Part shown: positions 1 through 8,254 of the stretch, in pieces | Layout: every line of letters begins with the position of its first letter | How positions within the stretch are numbered: position 1 is the first letter of the stretch | NCBI GenBank assembly: GCA_903955385.1 | Contig: CAJBNH010000094.1 | Coordinates: 1-34,127, forward strand | Reading direction: 5' to 3' | DNA length: 34,127 bases | DNA from: an uncultured Myxococcales bacterium | Lineage (GTDB): Bacteria; Myxococcota_A; UBA9042 | The notes under the pieces: generated by a model | What the model was told of the DNA's origin: nothing | Seen by the model: only the letters and a program-made list of their open reading frames with translations | The model's database searches: none | Position numbers and translations under genes: made by a program

Positions 1-52
1 CCAATGAGACGGCGAGAGCGGAGGCAAGAAGGGGGCGAGTAGCGAACGACAT
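1..52 (-). CDS. N-terminus of an exported protein (partial, runs off left edge)
   Basis: Only the first 17 codons lie in the window. Reading leftward from an ATG at 50-52 they give Met-Ser-Phe-Ala-Thr-Arg followed by a Leu/Ala-rich stretch, the n- and h-region of a Sec signal peptide. A GGAG motif lies about 8 bases upstream on the minus strand, which supports this start. The rest of the protein is outside the window, so no function can be given. It is read away from the crotonase gene, in the same direction, with 186 bases between the crotonase stop and this start. Confidence 0.6.
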   Translation of the reverse strand, partial: MSFATRPLLASALAVSL

Positions 53-238
53 GGAGGTTCTCCGGGCAAATAGGGGCGACAGCGGGAGGACTCGCGGCAC
101 TGCGCTCGCGAATGAGTCCGTTCAGCGGCTTCGAAAACAAGTTAAGTGCGCCTGTTCAGGAAGCAATAGCGACAACGTGCAACGGATTGTTTCCCGCCAG
201 ACGCTAATCGCAGCGCGTGGACCGAAGGCCTGTAGCGA
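53..238 (-). other. Leader region of the left-edge gene, with an inverted repeat
   Basis: This gap separates the crotonase stop from the exported-protein start. It contains an inverted repeat, GGACTC at 88-93 and GAGTCC at 114-119, which can be extended inward by GCG/CGC around a short bulge. The stretch at about 135-215 is clearly less G+C-rich than its surroundings, as a promoter would be, but I see no convincing -35/-10 pair. Treat it as a probable promoter/leader region without an assigned box. Confidence 0.3.
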
Positions 239-1024
239 TCAACGCCCGCGAAACACGGGCGGTCGCTTCTCGAGCAGGGCGGCGACACCCTCACGCACAT
301 CGTCCGTGTCCAACGTCGCGGCCTGCATGAAGGACTCCTGCCGGGCCGCGTCGCGCACCTGGGCTGCCACACCTTGCTGCAACGCACGCTTGGTCAGTCG
401 CACCGCGATGGGCGCGTTGGCGGCGATGTCGCGGGCCAGCTGCCACGCCACGCTGCGGACCTCATCGGCCGCAACCGCCCGATGGAACAGGCCCAATGCC
501 TCGCCTTCGGTGCCGGAGAACAGGCGTCCCGTCAGCAGCAGCTCCGTGGCGCGCGGTACGCCGACCAGCCGGGGCAGCAACCAGCTGATGCCTAGACCCG
601 GATGCAGGCCAAGCCGCGTGAAGTTCGCGCCGTGCCTTGCATTCGCACACGCCACCCGAAGGTCGCACAGCAACGAGAGACCGAAGCCGCCGCCCACGGC
701 GTGGCCGTTCATCGCCGCGATCACCGGCACCTCGAGGTCCAGAACCTTCAGGAAGGGCTCGTACATCGCGAACGAACGCTCGGCTGCCAAACGGTCTGGG
801 CCGGCTTCTCGCTGAACGGCCGCGCGAAAGTCGGCACCCCCACAGAAGCTGGGGCCGTGGCCGGTGATGATCACGCAGCGGGCGTCACTGGCGCGAACCT
901 GGTCGATGGCCAACGAGAAGGCGTCGAGCAGCTCGGGCGTCATGCTGTTGCGATTCTCTGGCCGGTCCAAGGTGAGGATGGCCAGATCGGCTTCGCGTTC
1001 TACGTAGACAGCGGGACGGGTCAT
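239..1024 (-). CDS. Crotonase-family protein (enoyl-CoA hydratase/isomerase-like)
   Basis: A 261-residue cytosolic protein of the usual crotonase length, expected to act on an acyl-CoA thioester. The CoA-binding/oxyanion segment GPSFCGGADF (about 57-66) and the second oxyanion segment HAVGGGFGLS (108-117) are clear. The position of the first catalytic Glu of rat enoyl-CoA hydratase (E144) appears to be Phe135, while the second Glu is kept as Glu161 in ATELLLTG. One-Glu crotonases are often isomerases or other acyl-CoA enzymes, so a hydratase label is not safe. The open frame extends upstream to 1261, but the Met at 1024 is where homology to the family begins. The gene is divergent from the CAP-domain gene and no other beta-oxidation gene is nearby. 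Confidence 0.85.
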   Translation of the reverse strand: MTRPAVYVEREADLAILTLDRPENRNSMTPELLDAFSLAIDQVRASDARCVIITGHGPSFCGGADFRAAVQREAGPDRLAAERSFAMYEPFLKVLDLEVPVIAAMNGHAVGGGFGLSLLCDLRVACANARHGANFTRLGLHPGLGISWLLPRLVGVPRATELLLTGRLFSGTEGEALGLFHRAVAADEVRSVAWQLARDIAANAPIAVRLTKRALQQGVAAQVRDAARQESFMQAATLDTDDVREGVAALLEKRPPVFRGR

Positions 1025-1095
1025 GGCAGGCTCTGTGTGCAAGGCAGGAAGGTTCGGACCTCGCGGCGCGTTGTAGCGCGAAATGCCCGAAGCCG

Positions 1096-1101
1096 TACAC
1101 T
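1096..1101 (+). promoter_or_regulatory. Possible -10 box for the CAP-domain gene
   Basis: TACACT lies about 60 bases upstream of the TTG start at 1160 in the divergent spacer between the crotonase and the CAP-domain gene. No good -35 sits at 17 bases; TTGTAG is present with a 19-base spacer. Weak candidate only. Confidence 0.25.
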
Positions 1102-1159
1102 CGACTGGCACCGTCTGGCGCAAACGAGCGCTTGGCGACGCCGACCGCCGGAGTTCCCG

Positions 1160-2878
1160 TTGCGAAATGCCATCGCCAGCCTGTTCGGAGTGCTCGCCCT
1201 CATGGGCGTCGGCTGGGGGCTGTGGACCTGGGCAGCCGCGGCGCCGCAGGCACGCACGCAACGGCGACCCGCGGTGCTCTCAGTTTCGGCGCGGACTTCG
1301 CCTGTGCTCGAGCGGCCCGGCAGCGCCGTTGCCGACGCCCCACCGACCCACGCGGGGCTGGGGGCGGGGCGGCAGGTCACGGTTGAACTGAGCGAGCCCC
1401 CCGCAACGGCCTATCTGGCGGCCTGGCCCGACGACAACGACGCCTTCTACCGCAAGCTCGTGACACAGGTCAGCCGTGGCCGCGCGGTCTATGACCCGGA
1501 TCTGGGTCGCGCGGCGCGGGAATTCGTATTCCAGTACACAGAGTTCGGAAGCGACCCGCCGTCGGATGTGCGCGATTTCCTGCTGGCCGGATCAGGCGCC
1601 ATCGCGGGTGACACGGTCTTCCAGCATCTGCGCACGACGTCCGAGGCCGAAGAGTCGCTGCGCAAGGCGATCGCCACCGTGGTATCCGAGCCCCCGAGCG
1701 GCACCGGCGATCTTCACGTCGGCGTCGGCGAGATCTACATGACAGGCGCAGACTTGCCTCGCCACATCGGCGTGGTCGGCACGAGACTGCCGCTGCGTTT
1801 GGACCCGATGCCAAGGCGCGCGGAGCTCGGCACGGTCTGGCGGATGTCCGGTCGTCTGGTGACACCGTACACGGGGCTCGAGGCGCTGGTGCTGCGCCCG
1901 GGCGGCAGCATCGAGTCGCTGAAACCTGAGGTGCAAGGCGACCTTCTGACCCTCGACGTGGCCGTGGGTGACCGTCGCGGAACGCTGCAAGTGCAGTTGA
2001 TCGGTGAGGGGCCGAGCGGACCGGGAAAGTTGGTTCAGGTGCAGGTCGAGGTCGGACAGGATCCGCCACGGCGGTTCACGACGCGGATCGCACCCGATGA
2101 AGGGGGACTGCAGACCGCCGATCAGGCCGCACAGTACGCGTTTGCGCTGGTCAACGCCGACCGGGCCCGACACGGCGTGCCGACGCTGCTCTGGGACGAC
2201 AAGCTCGCCGCCGTCGCCCGCGACCACAGCGCCGACATGCGGGACAACGGCTTCTTCGGGCACCGCTCGCCCACGACCGGCCTGCACACGCAGAGGCTGG
2301 AGGGGGCGCGCTACCGGGCCGTCGCCTCGTCCGAAAACCTGGCGCACAACACCTCGATCGCGGAGGCGCAGGCGGGCCTGATGGACAGTCTGGGCCACCG
2401 TCGCAACATGCTGGATCCCAAGGTGACGCATCTGGGCATCGGCGTGGTGGGAGAGGAGGGAGACGACGGTGACCGACGCTGGTGGGTGACCCAGATCTTC
2501 TCCAAGCCGGTCGAGGACTTGGACGTCTCGGCGGCAGCGACTGAAGTCCTGCGACGGGTGACCGAGCTGCGGGCCAAAGAGGGGCTCACCGACCTGCAGC
2601 CCGACTCGGGCCTGGATTCCGTGGCGGCGCAGGCGGCCGATGCGGCGCTGCAGGGAGAGCTTGACGGCGTATCGTCGCGGGCGCTGGACCGGGCGCGCGC
2701 GCGTGGGCTGCTGAAGGGCAAGCTGCGGGCGTGGGCGGCGCTGGTGCCCGAGCTGGACGCGCTGGACCTGCCGGAGTCGGCCAAGGCGGCAAGCGCGCGG
2801 CGCATTGGCGTCGGAGTGGCCCAGGACCGACGGTCGCTGGACGGGCGGGTGTCGGTGGTGCTGCTGGTGGGAGACTGA
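1160..2878 (+). CDS. Membrane-anchored or secreted multi-module CAP/SCP-domain protein
   Basis: A 572-residue protein read from a TTG start with GGAG six bases upstream; an ATG at 1201 is the alternative. The N-terminus (about 5-30) is a hydrophobic signal peptide or anchor followed by an Ala/Arg-rich stretch. The clear domain is a CAP (SCP/PR-1) fold at about 325-455: NADRARHG, then RDHSADM, GFFGHRSP, SENLAHN and GHRRNML, which supply the His/Glu/His positions of the CAP cavity. Residues about 95-160 (YDPDLGRAAREF) and the C-terminus after about 465 (VTELRAKEG, LDSVAAQAAD, RRIGVGVAQD) look like degenerate CAP copies without the His/Glu set. Between them lies a beta-rich segment of Ig type (inference). 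Bacterial CAP proteins are often exported with unknown substrate. It precedes the exporter operon by 88 bases. Confidence 0.8.
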   Translation: MRNAIASLFGVLALMGVGWGLWTWAAAAPQARTQRRPAVLSVSARTSPVLERPGSAVADAPPTHAGLGAGRQVTVELSEPPATAYLAAWPDDNDAFYRKLVTQVSRGRAVYDPDLGRAAREFVFQYTEFGSDPPSDVRDFLLAGSGAIAGDTVFQHLRTTSEAEESLRKAIATVVSEPPSGTGDLHVGVGEIYMTGADLPRHIGVVGTRLPLRLDPMPRRAELGTVWRMSGRLVTPYTGLEALVLRPGGSIESLKPEVQGDLLTLDVAVGDRRGTLQVQLIGEGPSGPGKLVQVQVEVGQDPPRRFTTRIAPDEGGLQTADQAAQYAFALVNADRARHGVPTLLWDDKLAAVARDHSADMRDNGFFGHRSPTTGLHTQRLEGARYRAVASSENLAHNTSIAEAQAGLMDSLGHRRNMLDPKVTHLGIGVVGEEGDDGDRRWWVTQIFSKPVEDLDVSAAATEVLRRVTELRAKEGLTDLQPDSGLDSVAAQAADAALQGELDGVSSRALDRARARGLLKGKLRAWAALVPELDALDLPESAKAASARRIGVGVAQDRRSLDGRVSVVLLVGD

Positions 2879-2966
2879 CCGCCATCCCGGCTCTCTTCAG
2901 CGACACCGCTATCGAATTCCTGTAGATCTGCACCGTCCGGTTCGTCGGCAGCGGTGGAGGTTGGGG

Positions 2967-4058
2967 ATGAAGCGAGTCGCGGTCTTCTTCGTGGTGCTGG
3001 TCGCGGTCCTGTCGACGCTGCTGTACTGGCGTCTGCGGGAGCAGCGGCTGGAGTCCGAGCGACCGTCCGGCGGCAGCGCGACACTGGAAGGCATCGAAGT
3101 CGATGTGACGGCGCGCATTTCGGCACGCATTTCGAAGCTGCACGTTCGCGAAGGAGATGCGGTCAAGGCCGGTCAGGTCGTCGCGGAGCTGGAGTGTGAC
3201 GAGCCGCGGGCTACGCTGGCACAGGCCACGGCGGCAACGGAAGGCGCGAAGATCGGCGCCGAAGCGGCCAAGCTGGGCGTGGAGCTGGCGGCACAGGCCG
3301 AGGTCGCAGCATCGCGACAGGCGACGGCGGCGCAGGCAGTGGCGCGTGCGAGCAAGGCCCAGGGCGCGGCAGTGCAGGTCCAGCAGGTGGCGGCAGCGCG
3401 CGAGGTGCGGCGGATTGAGTCGCTGCGGGCGGTTGGCGCGGCGTCAGAGCAGGCGCGGGACCAGCTGCAGACGCAGTCGTCGGGTCTGGGTCGGCAGGTC
3501 GCGGCCTTGGGTGCCAGCGCGCAAGCTGCTGAGGCTCAAGCGCAGGCGGTCGAGGCGGGCCAGTCCACTGCGGCCGTGCAGGCCCGGATCGCGCAGGTCA
3601 AGGCTCGGGGGGCAGAGCAGGAGCTCGCGGCGGCACAGGCGAACCTGACCAAGGCACAGGCGCTGGTGGCTGAGTGCACGTTGCGCGCGCCCGAAGACGG
3701 CTTGATCCAAACGCGGGCATACGAGGTTGGCGAGGTCGTGTTGCCGGGCACCCGCCTGCTGACGATTGTCGATGCGCGCGTACTCGACGCCACTTTCTAT
3801 TTGCCGAATGCAGAGTTGGCTGTGGCAAAACCGGGCAGCAAGGTCAACGTCATCGCCGACGCCCTGCCCAATCGGACGTTCGCCGGCACGATTCGCCGCG
3901 TGGGAACTTCCGCCGAGTTCACCCCACGCAACGTGCAGACTCGGCAGGACCGCGACCGGCTGGTCTACGCCGTCGACGTCCAAATCCCCAATCCAGACGG
4001 CCTGTTGAGGCCGGGCATGCCGGTCGAGATTGCGATCGCCGCGCAGGGAAAGCCGTAG
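2967..4058 (+). CDS. HlyD/YbhG-type periplasmic membrane-fusion protein
   Basis: A 363-residue adaptor of an ABC-2 exporter. The N-terminus has one transmembrane helix (about 5-22), then half of a biotinyl-lipoyl-like domain (ARISKLHVREGDAVKAGQVV, about 53-72). A long Ala/Gln-rich alpha-hairpin coiled coil follows (about 80-235), then the second lipoyl half (LRAPEDGLIQTRAYEVGEVV) and a beta-barrel part containing FTPRNVQT. The C-terminus LRPGMPVEIAI is typical of the family. GGAGG six bases upstream supports the ATG at 2967. Only two bases separate its stop from the first ATPase. The protein is expected to bridge the inner-membrane permeases to an outer-membrane TolC-like channel, but no such channel is encoded in this window. 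Confidence 0.9.
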   Translation: MKRVAVFFVVLVAVLSTLLYWRLREQRLESERPSGGSATLEGIEVDVTARISARISKLHVREGDAVKAGQVVAELECDEPRATLAQATAATEGAKIGAEAAKLGVELAAQAEVAASRQATAAQAVARASKAQGAAVQVQQVAAAREVRRIESLRAVGAASEQARDQLQTQSSGLGRQVAALGASAQAAEAQAQAVEAGQSTAAVQARIAQVKARGAEQELAAAQANLTKAQALVAECTLRAPEDGLIQTRAYEVGEVVLPGTRLLTIVDARVLDATFYLPNAELAVAKPGSKVNVIADALPNRTFAGTIRRVGTSAEFTPRNVQTRQDRDRLVYAVDVQIPNPDGLLRPGMPVEIAIAAQGKP

Positions 4059-4060
4059 CC

Positions 4061-4999
4061 ATGACCGCCCCCGGGTTCGCCATGGAGGCCCGCGACCTGC
4101 GCCGTTCGTTCGGAAGCGAGCGAGCGGTGGACGGCGTGACCTTTGGTGTCCGCGCAGGGGAACTGTACGGCCTGGTCGGTCCTGACGGGGCGGGCAAGAC
4201 GACGACGGTGCGCATGCTGGTCGGCCTGATGGCACCGGACGGAGGCGAGGTTCGGCTGGAAGCGGCCGGCGGCGCCAAGGCGGGAAGTGAGGCGGCGCGC
4301 GAGGCCGTGGGGTACATGCCGCAGCAGTTCAGCCTGTACGGTGACCTGTCGGTCGGGGAAAACCTTCAGTTCTTCGGGCAGTTGTTCGGGCTGACCAAGA
4401 CCCAGCGTCAAGAGCGCGAGACGCGACTGCTCGACGTAACCCGGTTGGGACCGTTTCGCGACCGGCGCGCCGATGCGCTGTCGGGCGGCATGTACAAGAA
4501 GCTCGCGCTGGCTTGTGCGTTGCTGCATCACCCCAAGGTCTTGCTGCTGGATGAACCGACCAACGGGGTAGACCCGGTGTCGCGCCGCGAACTTTGGGAT
4601 CTTCTTTATGAATTCGTGTCCGAAGGGATGGCCGTACTGCTGGCGACCCCCTACATGGACGAAGCCTCGCGCTGCCATCGCGTGGGCCTGATGCACCGGG
4701 GGCGGCTGATTGCCGAGGACGCTCCGGCCGCGCTGGTCCGCTCGTTTCCCCATCCCGCGCTGCTGCTGCACGCCACCGACCGGGACGGGCTGGAGCGTCG
4801 GCTGGCCGGCCGCCCGGATGTGATGGCGTTGTCACCGCAAGGCGCGTCGCTGCGGGTAGTGGTGCGCGCGAGCGGGCAGGCGGACTTCCGTGCGTGGTTC
4901 GCTGCACAGGTGCCTGACGGGACGATGGAAGTAGTCGCTCCGGACTTCGAGGACGTGTTTCTGGGCCTGAGCTCGGCGCCGCGCGAGGTGGCTCCATGA
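4061..4999 (+). CDS. ABC exporter ATP-binding protein 1 (H-loop His replaced)
   Basis: A 312-residue nucleotide-binding subunit of an ABC-2 exporter. Walker A is GPDGAGKTTT (about 40-49), the signature is LSGGMYKKLAL, and Walker B with catalytic Glu is LLLDEPTNGVDP. At the H-loop the sequence is LLATPYMDEASRC, so the switch His is Pro; the second ATPase keeps THHLDEAEHC. This matches known fused two-ATPase exporters in which the first site is non-canonical (family knowledge), and suggests an asymmetric ATPase pair (inference). The gene follows the fusion protein by two bases, and its stop overlaps the next ATG in an ATGA arrangement, so it is translated as part of the operon. Substrate cannot be read from the sequence; drugs, lipids or peptides are all possible. 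Confidence 0.92.
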   Translation: MTAPGFAMEARDLRRSFGSERAVDGVTFGVRAGELYGLVGPDGAGKTTTVRMLVGLMAPDGGEVRLEAAGGAKAGSEAAREAVGYMPQQFSLYGDLSVGENLQFFGQLFGLTKTQRQERETRLLDVTRLGPFRDRRADALSGGMYKKLALACALLHHPKVLLLDEPTNGVDPVSRRELWDLLYEFVSEGMAVLLATPYMDEASRCHRVGLMHRGRLIAEDAPAALVRSFPHPALLLHATDRDGLERRLAGRPDVMALSPQGASLRVVVRASGQADFRAWFAAQVPDGTMEVVAPDFEDVFLGLSSAPREVAP

Positions 5000-5943
5000 T
5001 GCCCACCGTCGTCGAAGTGCAGGAGCTGACCAAGCGCTACGGCAGCTTCACGGCCGTCGACCGGGTGTCCTTCGAGGTCGGCCGTGGAGAGATCTTCGGC
5101 TACCTCGGTGCCAACGGCGCGGGAAAGTCAACCACGATCAAGATGTTGTGCGGGCTGGCTGCCCCCACATCGGGTCGTGCGAGCGTCGCGGGGGCGGACA
5201 TCGCCCGCGAGCCAGAGCGGGTGAAGCGCTCGATCGGCTACATGTCGCAGCGGTTTTCCCTGTATCTGGACCTGACAGTCGAAGAGAACTTGCGTTTCTT
5301 TGCGGGCGCTTACGGCCTGGGCGGCGCGCGACGCGACCGAAGGGTGCAGGCTGCGCTGGAGCTCGCGGGCCTGACAGACCGGCGCGGCACCCTGACGTCG
5401 GCGCTGCCCGGTGGCGTGCGACAACGGCTGGCGCTGGGGTCGGCGCTGCTGCACGAACCGCCAATCGTCTTCCTGGACGAGCCCACCGCGGGTGTAGATC
5501 CCGAGGCGCGGCGCGGCTTTTGGCGCGTGATCCGCGACCTGGCTAGCCAGGGCACGACGGTCTTCGTCACGACCCACCACTTGGACGAGGCCGAGCACTG
5601 TGGCCGCGTGGGGCTGATGGTCGATGGCAAGCTGGTGGCATTGGACACCCCGGGCGGGCTGAAGGCGACGCACGTCCCCGGGGCGCTCTATGCGGTCGAG
5701 CTGGCGGACTCGCGCAAGATGCGGCACGAACTTGCGAATTGGCCGGGCGTCGTCGAAGTCGAGCCGTTCGGTCCGCGCCTGCACGTCCGCGTTCAGGGCG
5801 AGCTGGAGGACGACGGCCGGCTGGAGCACGAGCTCAAGCACCACGGACACAACGATGCCGTGGTGTCTCGCGTCGAGCCGACGTTGGAGGATGTGTTTCT
5901 GGCGCTGGTCGGCACCGGTCGACAGAGCAAGGGGGCCGCATGA
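4996..5943 (+). CDS. ABC exporter ATP-binding protein 2
   Basis: A 315-residue ATPase subunit. Walker A is GANGAGKSTT, the Q-loop region reads YMSQRFSLYLDLTVEEN, and the signature is LPGGVRQRLAL (Pro in the second place, common in this branch). Walker B is FLDEPTAGVDP, and an intact H-loop His lies in TTHHLDEAE. The C-terminal segment after about residue 220 carries the usual regulatory tail ending in LEDVFLALVG. The gene begins inside the previous one (ATG at 4996 or 4999, four-base overlap), and its own stop overlaps the first permease start, so the two ATPases and permease are tightly coupled. With the first ATPase it likely forms a heterodimer under the two permeases in the inner membrane. 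Confidence 0.93.
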   Translation: MMPTVVEVQELTKRYGSFTAVDRVSFEVGRGEIFGYLGANGAGKSTTIKMLCGLAAPTSGRASVAGADIAREPERVKRSIGYMSQRFSLYLDLTVEENLRFFAGAYGLGGARRDRRVQAALELAGLTDRRGTLTSALPGGVRQRLALGSALLHEPPIVFLDEPTAGVDPEARRGFWRVIRDLASQGTTVFVTTHHLDEAEHCGRVGLMVDGKLVALDTPGGLKATHVPGALYAVELADSRKMRHELANWPGVVEVEPFGPRLHVRVQGELEDDGRLEHELKHHGHNDAVVSRVEPTLEDVFLALVGTGRQSKGAA

Positions 5944-7067
5944 TGCCCCGACCGCTGGTCCGTATCGCCGCGATGGCCAACAAGGAGATGCGGCACATCC
6001 TGCGCGACCCGCAGATGCTCGCGTTCGCCTTGGTCATGCCCGTGGGGCTGCTGCTGCTGTTCGGCGTGGCGGTGTCGTTCGACATCGAGCACATTCCGAT
6101 GGTGGTGGTGGACCAGGACCACAGCCAGAGCTCTCGCAAGCTCGCAGATTCCTTCACGGTATCCAATACGTTCAACGTCGTGGCCCATCGAGGCGATCCA
6201 GACGACGCCGAGCCCCTGTTCCGCTCGGGTGCGGCACGGGTGGCTCTGGTGATTCCCCGCGGTTACGAGGCATCGGTGCTGCACGGTCCCGAGGCGGTGG
6301 CGCAGCTGCTGATCGACGGCGCCGACAACACTTCCGCTTCTGTAGCGCTTGGTTACGCCAACGCCGTGGCGCTGTCTTCGTCGCAGCGCGCGTTCGTGGA
6401 GCTGCTGGGCGACGCCACCCCACCGCTGGAAGCCCGTCCCCGCACGTTCTTCAACCCCGAGCTCCGCAGCGCCGTGTTTCTGGTGCCCGGGCTGATGGTC
6501 ATGGTGCTGGTGATGGTCGCGGTGATGCTGACGGCGCTGACGGTAGCGCGGGAGTATGAGCGGGGCTCGATGGAGCAGCTGTTCGCCACGCCAGTCGGTC
6601 GGCTGGAGATCATCCTGGGCAAGTTGGGGCCGTACTTCGCGATCGGGCAAGTCCAGGTGCTGATGGTGCTGACGTTGGGGGTGTGGGTCTTCGACGTGCC
6701 GATGCGGGGCAGCGTCGCCCTCGTGTTCCTTGTCGCGTCGGTGTTTCTGTTCGCGATGCTGATGCAGGGCCTGTTCATCAGCGTGGTGACACGCAACCAG
6801 ATGCTGGCCGGGCAGATCGCCGCCGTCAGCACCTTTCTGCCCGCCCTGCTGTTGTCCGGCTTCATCTTTCCCGTCGAGTCGATGCCGTGGGTCCTGCAGG
6901 TCATCGCGCGCATCCTGCCGGCGAGGTACCTGGTGCGCGCGCTGCGGGCGGTGATGCTGCGCGGGGCGGATTTCGAGACGGTGCTGCCTGACATCGGGGC
7001 AATGTTCCTGTTCTTCGTGTTCCTGCTGGTGGTGGCGACCAAGCGGTTCAAGCGGACCGTCGCGTGA
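5940..7067 (+). CDS. ABC-2 type exporter permease 1 (YbhS/YhhJ-like)
   Basis: A 375-residue inner-membrane permease. Topology follows the ABC-2 pattern: one helix near the N-terminus after KEMRHILRDPQM (about 29-48), a large extracytoplasmic domain (about 49-180, with VVDQDHSQSSR), then five closely spaced helices from about 185 to 372. The cytoplasmic coupling segment AREYERGSMEQLFATPV precedes the third helix, and the helix-ending LLSGFIFPVESMPWVLQ is typical of this family. It starts in an ATGA overlap with the second ATPase. The similar arrangement of the next gene indicates a permease heterodimer rather than a homodimer. Confidence 0.92.
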   Translation: MMPRPLVRIAAMANKEMRHILRDPQMLAFALVMPVGLLLLFGVAVSFDIEHIPMVVVDQDHSQSSRKLADSFTVSNTFNVVAHRGDPDDAEPLFRSGAARVALVIPRGYEASVLHGPEAVAQLLIDGADNTSASVALGYANAVALSSSQRAFVELLGDATPPLEARPRTFFNPELRSAVFLVPGLMVMVLVMVAVMLTALTVAREYERGSMEQLFATPVGRLEIILGKLGPYFAIGQVQVLMVLTLGVWVFDVPMRGSVALVFLVASVFLFAMLMQGLFISVVTRNQMLAGQIAAVSTFLPALLLSGFIFPVESMPWVLQVIARILPARYLVRALRAVMLRGADFETVLPDIGAMFLFFVFLLVVATKRFKRTVA

Positions 7068-7080
7068 CGAGGAGACGGCG

Positions 7081-8220
7081 ATGCGGCTCGCGCTGACGGC
7101 GCTGATCATCAAGGAATTTCAACAGACCTTCCGGGACAAGCGGATGGTCGGCGTGCTGGTCGTGGTGCCGCTGCTGCAGCTGGTCGTGCTGGGCTACTCC
7201 GTCAACCTCGACGTCAACCATGTGCCGACGCTTGTGGCCGACGAGGATCGGTCGGTGCAGAGCCGCGAGCTGGTGGCTGGGCTGGTGGCCGGCGACGCCT
7301 TTGATCAGGTGGGAGAGCTGGCGACCGGACAAGCGGCGCTGGGTGCCTTCGAGCACGGGCTTGCGTCGATCGTGATCGTGGTGCCGAAAGGCTTTGGCGA
7401 GCGGGTGAAGCGGGGAGCCCCGGCCGCCGTGCAAGTGCTGGTCGACGGCAGCGACTCGAACCGCGCGATCGTGGCGCAGAACGCTGCGACGGCCTACATG
7501 TTGGGTCGCGCCGTCGCGCTGGCTCAGGAGCGCATCGCCCAAGTCGCCCGCCAACGCGGGTTCGTCCCCCAGATACGCCCGCTGCGGGTCGAGCCCCGCC
7601 TGCTCTACAACCCTGCACTCGACAGCGCGATCTTCTTCGTCCCGGGAGTCGCCGCAACGCTACTGCTGATCGTCACCCTCATCGTGACGGCGATGGGTCT
7701 GGCGAGAGAGAAGGAGTCCGGCACGCTGGAACAGGTCCTCGTCACGCCGCTGACGCCCACGACGCTGATCCTCGGCAAGACGCTGCCGTACGCAGCGATC
7801 GGGTTGGTGGACCTCGGGTTGGTGCTTGCGGCCGGCAGCTGGCTGTTCGGCGTGCCGTTGCGGGGACCACTGGTCGTCGTGTTCGCTGCCGGGCTGCTGT
7901 ATCTACTGGCCACGCTGGGTCTGGGCCTGTTTCTCGCCGCCGTCGTCCGCAACCAACAGCAGGCGCTGATGGCGGCTTTCTTCGTGCTGCTGCCCGGAAT
8001 GCTGCTGTCGGGATTCGTGACACCGATCGAGAACATGCCCACGTGGCTGCAGCCGGTGACCGCCCTGAACCCCGTGCGTCATTTCGTGGAAGTGTTGCGG
8101 GCCGTGCTGCTCAAGGGCGCCTCGTTCAGCGACCTGACGTCGCAATTCGTTGCGCTGGCGGGCATCGGCATCACCCTGTTCGGCGCGGCGTCCTACACGC
8201 TGCGGCGGCGGCTCGGTTGA
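7081..8220 (+). CDS. ABC-2 type exporter permease 2 (YbhR-like)
   Basis: A 379-residue permease paralogous to its upstream neighbour. It has the amphipathic start LIIKEFQQTFRDKRM, a first helix at about 22-42, a periplasmic domain to about 185 (VADEDRSVQSREL), then five helices. The coupling motif AREKESGTLEQVLVTPL and the segment LLSGFVTPIENMPTWLQ match permease 1 position for position. A GAGGAGA ribosome binding site lies about nine bases before the ATG, 13 bases after the previous stop. It completes the set fusion protein, ATPase, ATPase, permease, permease, the order of known YbhGFSR-type exporters. Confidence 0.92.
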   Translation: MRLALTALIIKEFQQTFRDKRMVGVLVVVPLLQLVVLGYSVNLDVNHVPTLVADEDRSVQSRELVAGLVAGDAFDQVGELATGQAALGAFEHGLASIVIVVPKGFGERVKRGAPAAVQVLVDGSDSNRAIVAQNAATAYMLGRAVALAQERIAQVARQRGFVPQIRPLRVEPRLLYNPALDSAIFFVPGVAATLLLIVTLIVTAMGLAREKESGTLEQVLVTPLTPTTLILGKTLPYAAIGLVDLGLVLAAGSWLFGVPLRGPLVVVFAAGLLYLLATLGLGLFLAAVVRNQQQALMAAFFVLLPGMLLSGFVTPIENMPTWLQPVTALNPVRHFVEVLRAVLLKGASFSDLTSQFVALAGIGITLFGAASYTLRRRLG

Positions 8221-8254
8221 CGGCCATCGGCCCCCCCGTCAACATCGCGCGCCC

